From assembly GCA_002363095.1 (NCBI GenBank), contig DEWC01000062.1:8182-21857 (forward strand): a stretch of 13,676 bases of DNA, read 5' to 3'. Below are positions 12,203 to 13,676 of the stretch, piece after piece. The notes under the pieces were generated by a model. That model was not told where the DNA came from, did no database searches, and saw only the letters and a list, made by a program, of their open reading frames with translations. Both the position numbers and the translations under genes were made by a program. Source of the DNA: Ruminococcaceae bacterium UBA3220 (lineage in GTDB: Bacteria; Bacillota; Clostridia; Oscillospirales; Acutalibacteraceae). Position 1 is the first letter of the stretch. The number at the start of each line of letters is the position of its first letter.

Positions 12203-12544
12203 ATGAAGGTAAGAATCCCGAATTCCGGAGGTCCCGGAAATATGAATCAAATGCTTAAACAGGCGCAAAAGATGCAGGAGGATATGGCTACCCTTCAGGA
12301 AGACCTTGAACAAAGAGAATACTCTGCCACTTCCGGAGGCGGTGCCGTTTCGGTTACGGTTGACGGAAAGCACCTGATAAAGTCAATAAAAATCGACCCC
12401 GAAATTATCGACCCCGACGATGCCGAAATGCTTGAGGACCTTGTAACGGTAGCTGTCAACGAGGCAATATCCAACGCCGCAAAAACCGCAGAGGACGAAA
12501 TGGGCGCCATCACCGGCGGACTTAACATTCCCGGTATGTTCTGA
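12203..12544 (+). CDS. ybaB: YbaB/EbfC-family nucleoid-associated protein
   Basis: Small DNA-binding protein that forms a tweezer-like dimer and coats the nucleoid; usually encoded between dnaX and recR, as here. The 113 residues have the family's Gly/Asn/Met-rich start (GGPGNMNQMLKQAQKMQEDM), a long N-terminal helix (about 12-38), a central strand region (GGGAVSVTVDGKHLIKSIKI), then EIIDPDDAEMLEDLVTVAVN and a C-terminal Ala-rich helix. It ends in the flexible GGLNIPGMF. The start at 12203 has AAAGGA about 11 bases upstream and a nearer GGTG; the internal ATG at 12242 is an alternative but would cut the family N-terminus. Its stop TGA shares one base with the recR ATG (TGATG), so the two are coupled. 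Confidence 0.95.
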   Translation: MKVRIPNSGGPGNMNQMLKQAQKMQEDMATLQEDLEQREYSATSGGGAVSVTVDGKHLIKSIKIDPEIIDPDDAEMLEDLVTVAVNEAISNAAKTAEDEMGAITGGLNIPGMF

Positions 12545-13143
12545 TGAATTATAATATTATTCCGCTTAACGAACTTGTAAACCAGTTTTCGCGTCTGCCC
12601 GGTATCGGCAAAAAAACGGCGCAGCGGCTTGCTTTTTCAATTCTTGAACAGCCTGCAGAATATGCCGAAAAGTTTGCAAAAGCCCTTATAGAAGCGCGCG
12701 AAAAAATACATTTTTGCAGTTGCTGTCAGGCTCTTACCGATCTTGATATATGCCAGATTTGTTCAAGTCCTCAAAGGGACAGATCGGTTATCTGCGTTGT
12801 CGAAGGCCCGAAAGATGTTATGGCGTTTGAGCGAATGAATGAGTATTCGGGGCTCTACCATGTTTTGCACGGCGTTATTTCTCCGCTTGACGGTGTTACG
12901 CCCGATAAGCTCAAAATAAAGGAACTTATGTCTCGTCTCTCAAACGGTGAGGTAAAAGAAATTATTATGGCGACCAACCCGACGGTTGAAGGCGAAGCCA
13001 CGGCAAGTTATATTTCCCGTCTTGTAAAACCGATGGGCATTAAGGTTACCCGCCTCGCCTACGGAATTCCGGTCGGAGGAGACCTTCAGTACGCCGACGA
13101 ATTCACCCTTGCACGCTCACTTGAAGGGAGAAACGAAATATAA
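12544..13143 (+). CDS. recR: Recombination mediator protein RecR
   Basis: Acts with RecF/RecO to load RecA onto SSB-coated gaps. The 199 residues show the N-terminal helix-hairpin-helix (LVNQFSRLPGIGKKTAQRLA, 11-30), a four-cysteine zinc finger (C58, C61, C70, C73), a Toprim domain starting SVICVVEGPKDVMAFE (81-96) and including ATNPTVEGEATASYI, and the conserved C-terminal Walker-like stretch GIPVGGDLQYADEFTLARSL. All expected elements are present and the length is normal. It starts on the last base of the ybaB stop and ends one base into the DUF896 start, so ybaB, recR and the next gene form a tight translational unit. Confidence 0.97.
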   Translation: MNYNIIPLNELVNQFSRLPGIGKKTAQRLAFSILEQPAEYAEKFAKALIEAREKIHFCSCCQALTDLDICQICSSPQRDRSVICVVEGPKDVMAFERMNEYSGLYHVLHGVISPLDGVTPDKLKIKELMSRLSNGEVKEIIMATNPTVEGEATASYISRLVKPMGIKVTRLAYGIPVGGDLQYADEFTLARSLEGRNEI

Positions 13144-13340
13144 TGGAACAAAAGAAGATTGACCGCATTAACGAACTTGCAAGAAAGCAGAAAAGTGAAG
13201 GCCTGACAGAGCAGGAACTCGCGGAGCAGAAAATTTTAAGACGCGAATATATCGACAGTTTCAAATCGAGCCTCATTTCTCAGCTTAACAATATCTATAT
13301 CATTGACGAAAAGGGAAATAAAGCCAAACTCGTACAGTAG
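13143..13340 (+). CDS. DUF896/UPF0291 family small protein (YnzC-like)
   Basis: Protein of 65 residues whose sequence INELARKQKSEGLTEQELAE, then REYIDSFKSSLISQL, matches the two-helix hairpin of the Firmicute DUF896 (YnzC) family. B. subtilis YnzC belongs to the SOS-associated yneA-yneB-ynzC operon, but its molecular job is not known. Here it follows recR with a one-base overlap (TAATG), so it may be co-expressed with recombination functions. The C-terminal KGNKAKLVQ tail is charged. There are no cysteines, membrane segments or catalytic motifs. It is the last gene before a strong terminator. Confidence 0.88.
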   Translation: MEQKKIDRINELARKQKSEGLTEQELAEQKILRREYIDSFKSSLISQLNNIYIIDEKGNKAKLVQ

Positions 13341-13370
13341 GCGTCCGATATATATAATCGATAACATTAG

Positions 13371-13413
13371 AAAAACGCACCCGTTACACATCTTTGTAAC
13401 GAGTGCGTTTTTT
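13371..13413 (+). terminator. Strong terminator of the dnaX-ybaB-recR-DUF896 operon
   Basis: AAAAACGCACCCGTTACA (13371-13388) pairs with TGTAACGAGTGCGTTTTT (13395-13412) with a single mismatch and a 6-base loop, ending in a T-run. The A-run on the left arm would also allow termination from the right. Confidence 0.9.
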
Positions 13414-13605
13414 GTTATTTTGTTAACTGCCTTTCTTTAACGGCGATATCCTAACTTAAAGTGTATACAATAATTATATAATAATCATAAAATTTACAAG
13501 GAAAAATGTACAACAATAAAAACTGCGTTCGGCATTTTGCAAGCAAAACCGCCCTGTTCGATCGCCGCCGCAAATAATAATATATTGCTTGCGCCAAATC
13601 ATCAT
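13414..13605. other. AT-rich intergenic stretch, no gene identified
   Basis: I see no convincing gene here. A TATAAT at 13477-13482 lacks a good -35. A 23-codon frame (13506-13577) has an AAGGA only three bases before its ATG and no recognisable sequence. The right part contains GCAA/TTGC-rich short inverted repeats leading into the hairpin array. Confidence 0.5.
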
Positions 13606-13676
13606 CAACGGCAAAGCCGTTGTATATCATCGGTGCAAAGCGCCGTATATAATCAAGACGAAGACTTGTATATCAT
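13606..13676. repeat. Tandem mini-hairpin repeats with a TATATCAT spacer
   Basis: Three short palindromes in a row: CAACGGCAAAGCCGTTG (13606-13622), CGGTGCAAAGCGCCG (13631-13645) and CAAGACGAAGACTTG (13654-13668). Each has 6-7-base arms around a 3-base loop (AAA, AAA, GAA). The spacers are TATATCAT, TATATAAT and TATATCAT, 8 bases each. Arm sequences differ but pairing is kept (one A-A mismatch in the third). The array runs to the window edge and may continue. Confidence 0.8.

Noticed and set aside
12242..12544. Shorter ybaB starting at the internal ATG
   Set aside because: A GGAGG lies upstream, but the spacing is long and the family's Gly-rich N-terminus would be lost.
13506..13577. 23-codon leader-peptide-like frame after a TATAAT
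   Set aside because: Shine-Dalgarno spacing is too short, no good -35, no regulatory codon run and no following gene in view.
13606..13676. CRISPR array
   Set aside because: The constant segment is only 8 bases and the variable segments are self-palindromic; no 24-40-base direct repeat and no cas genes.

Overview
The window looks like a chromosomal segment of an anaerobic low-to-mid GC Firmicute (class Clostridia, probably a gut Oscillospirales-type organism). This rests on an SRP RNA followed by dnaX-ybaB-recR-DUF896 (a Firmicute core neighbourhood), an electron-bifurcating NfnAB transhydrogenase typical of ferredoxin-using anaerobes, strong AGGAGG-type ribosome sites and consensus housekeeping promoters. 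The lineage is inferred from gene content only.

Layout. (1) 1-3011, plus strand: the 3' part of metK (SAM synthetase), tightly followed by nfnA and nfnB, closed by a terminator usable in both directions. (2) 3056-4614: a compact phage-type regulatory cassette. A Cys-rich zinc-ribbon protein and a small sigma-region-4-like protein are on the minus strand; a Cro/CI-type repressor and an ImmA/IrrE metallopeptidase are on the plus strand. Between them are two perfect-consensus promoters facing each other. Each has a TTACG-N6-CGTAA palindrome filling its 17-bp spacer, and two more copies lie nearby. No integrase or virion gene accompanies the cassette. (3) 4670-10253, minus strand: a copper ATPase fused in frame to a CopZ-like chaperone domain; galU; a RING-like zinc membrane protein; a NUDIX hydrolase; and a left-handed beta-helix acyltransferase-like protein. 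A consensus promoter at 10287-10315 heads this group. (4) 10344-13413, plus strand: promoter, SRP RNA, dnaX (TTG start), ybaB, recR and a DUF896 protein, closed by a strong terminator. (5) 13414-13676: AT-rich, non-coding DNA ending in tandem mini-hairpin repeats that run off the window.

Three places deserve most attention. The first is the face-to-face promoter/operator switch and its orphan phage-like cassette. The repressor and its presumed protease partner would control a putative late-type activator that has no visible local target. The second is the copA-copZ junction. A perfect internal Shine-Dalgarno and ATG are retained there, and removing a single A from an adjacent A7 (or A5) tract would restore a normal two-gene copA-copZ arrangement. 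The third is the tandem hairpin array at the right edge.

The rest is largely housekeeping: SAM supply and redox balance on the left, UDP-sugar and envelope-related functions plus copper export in the middle, and the clamp loader, protein-targeting RNA and recombination mediator on the right.
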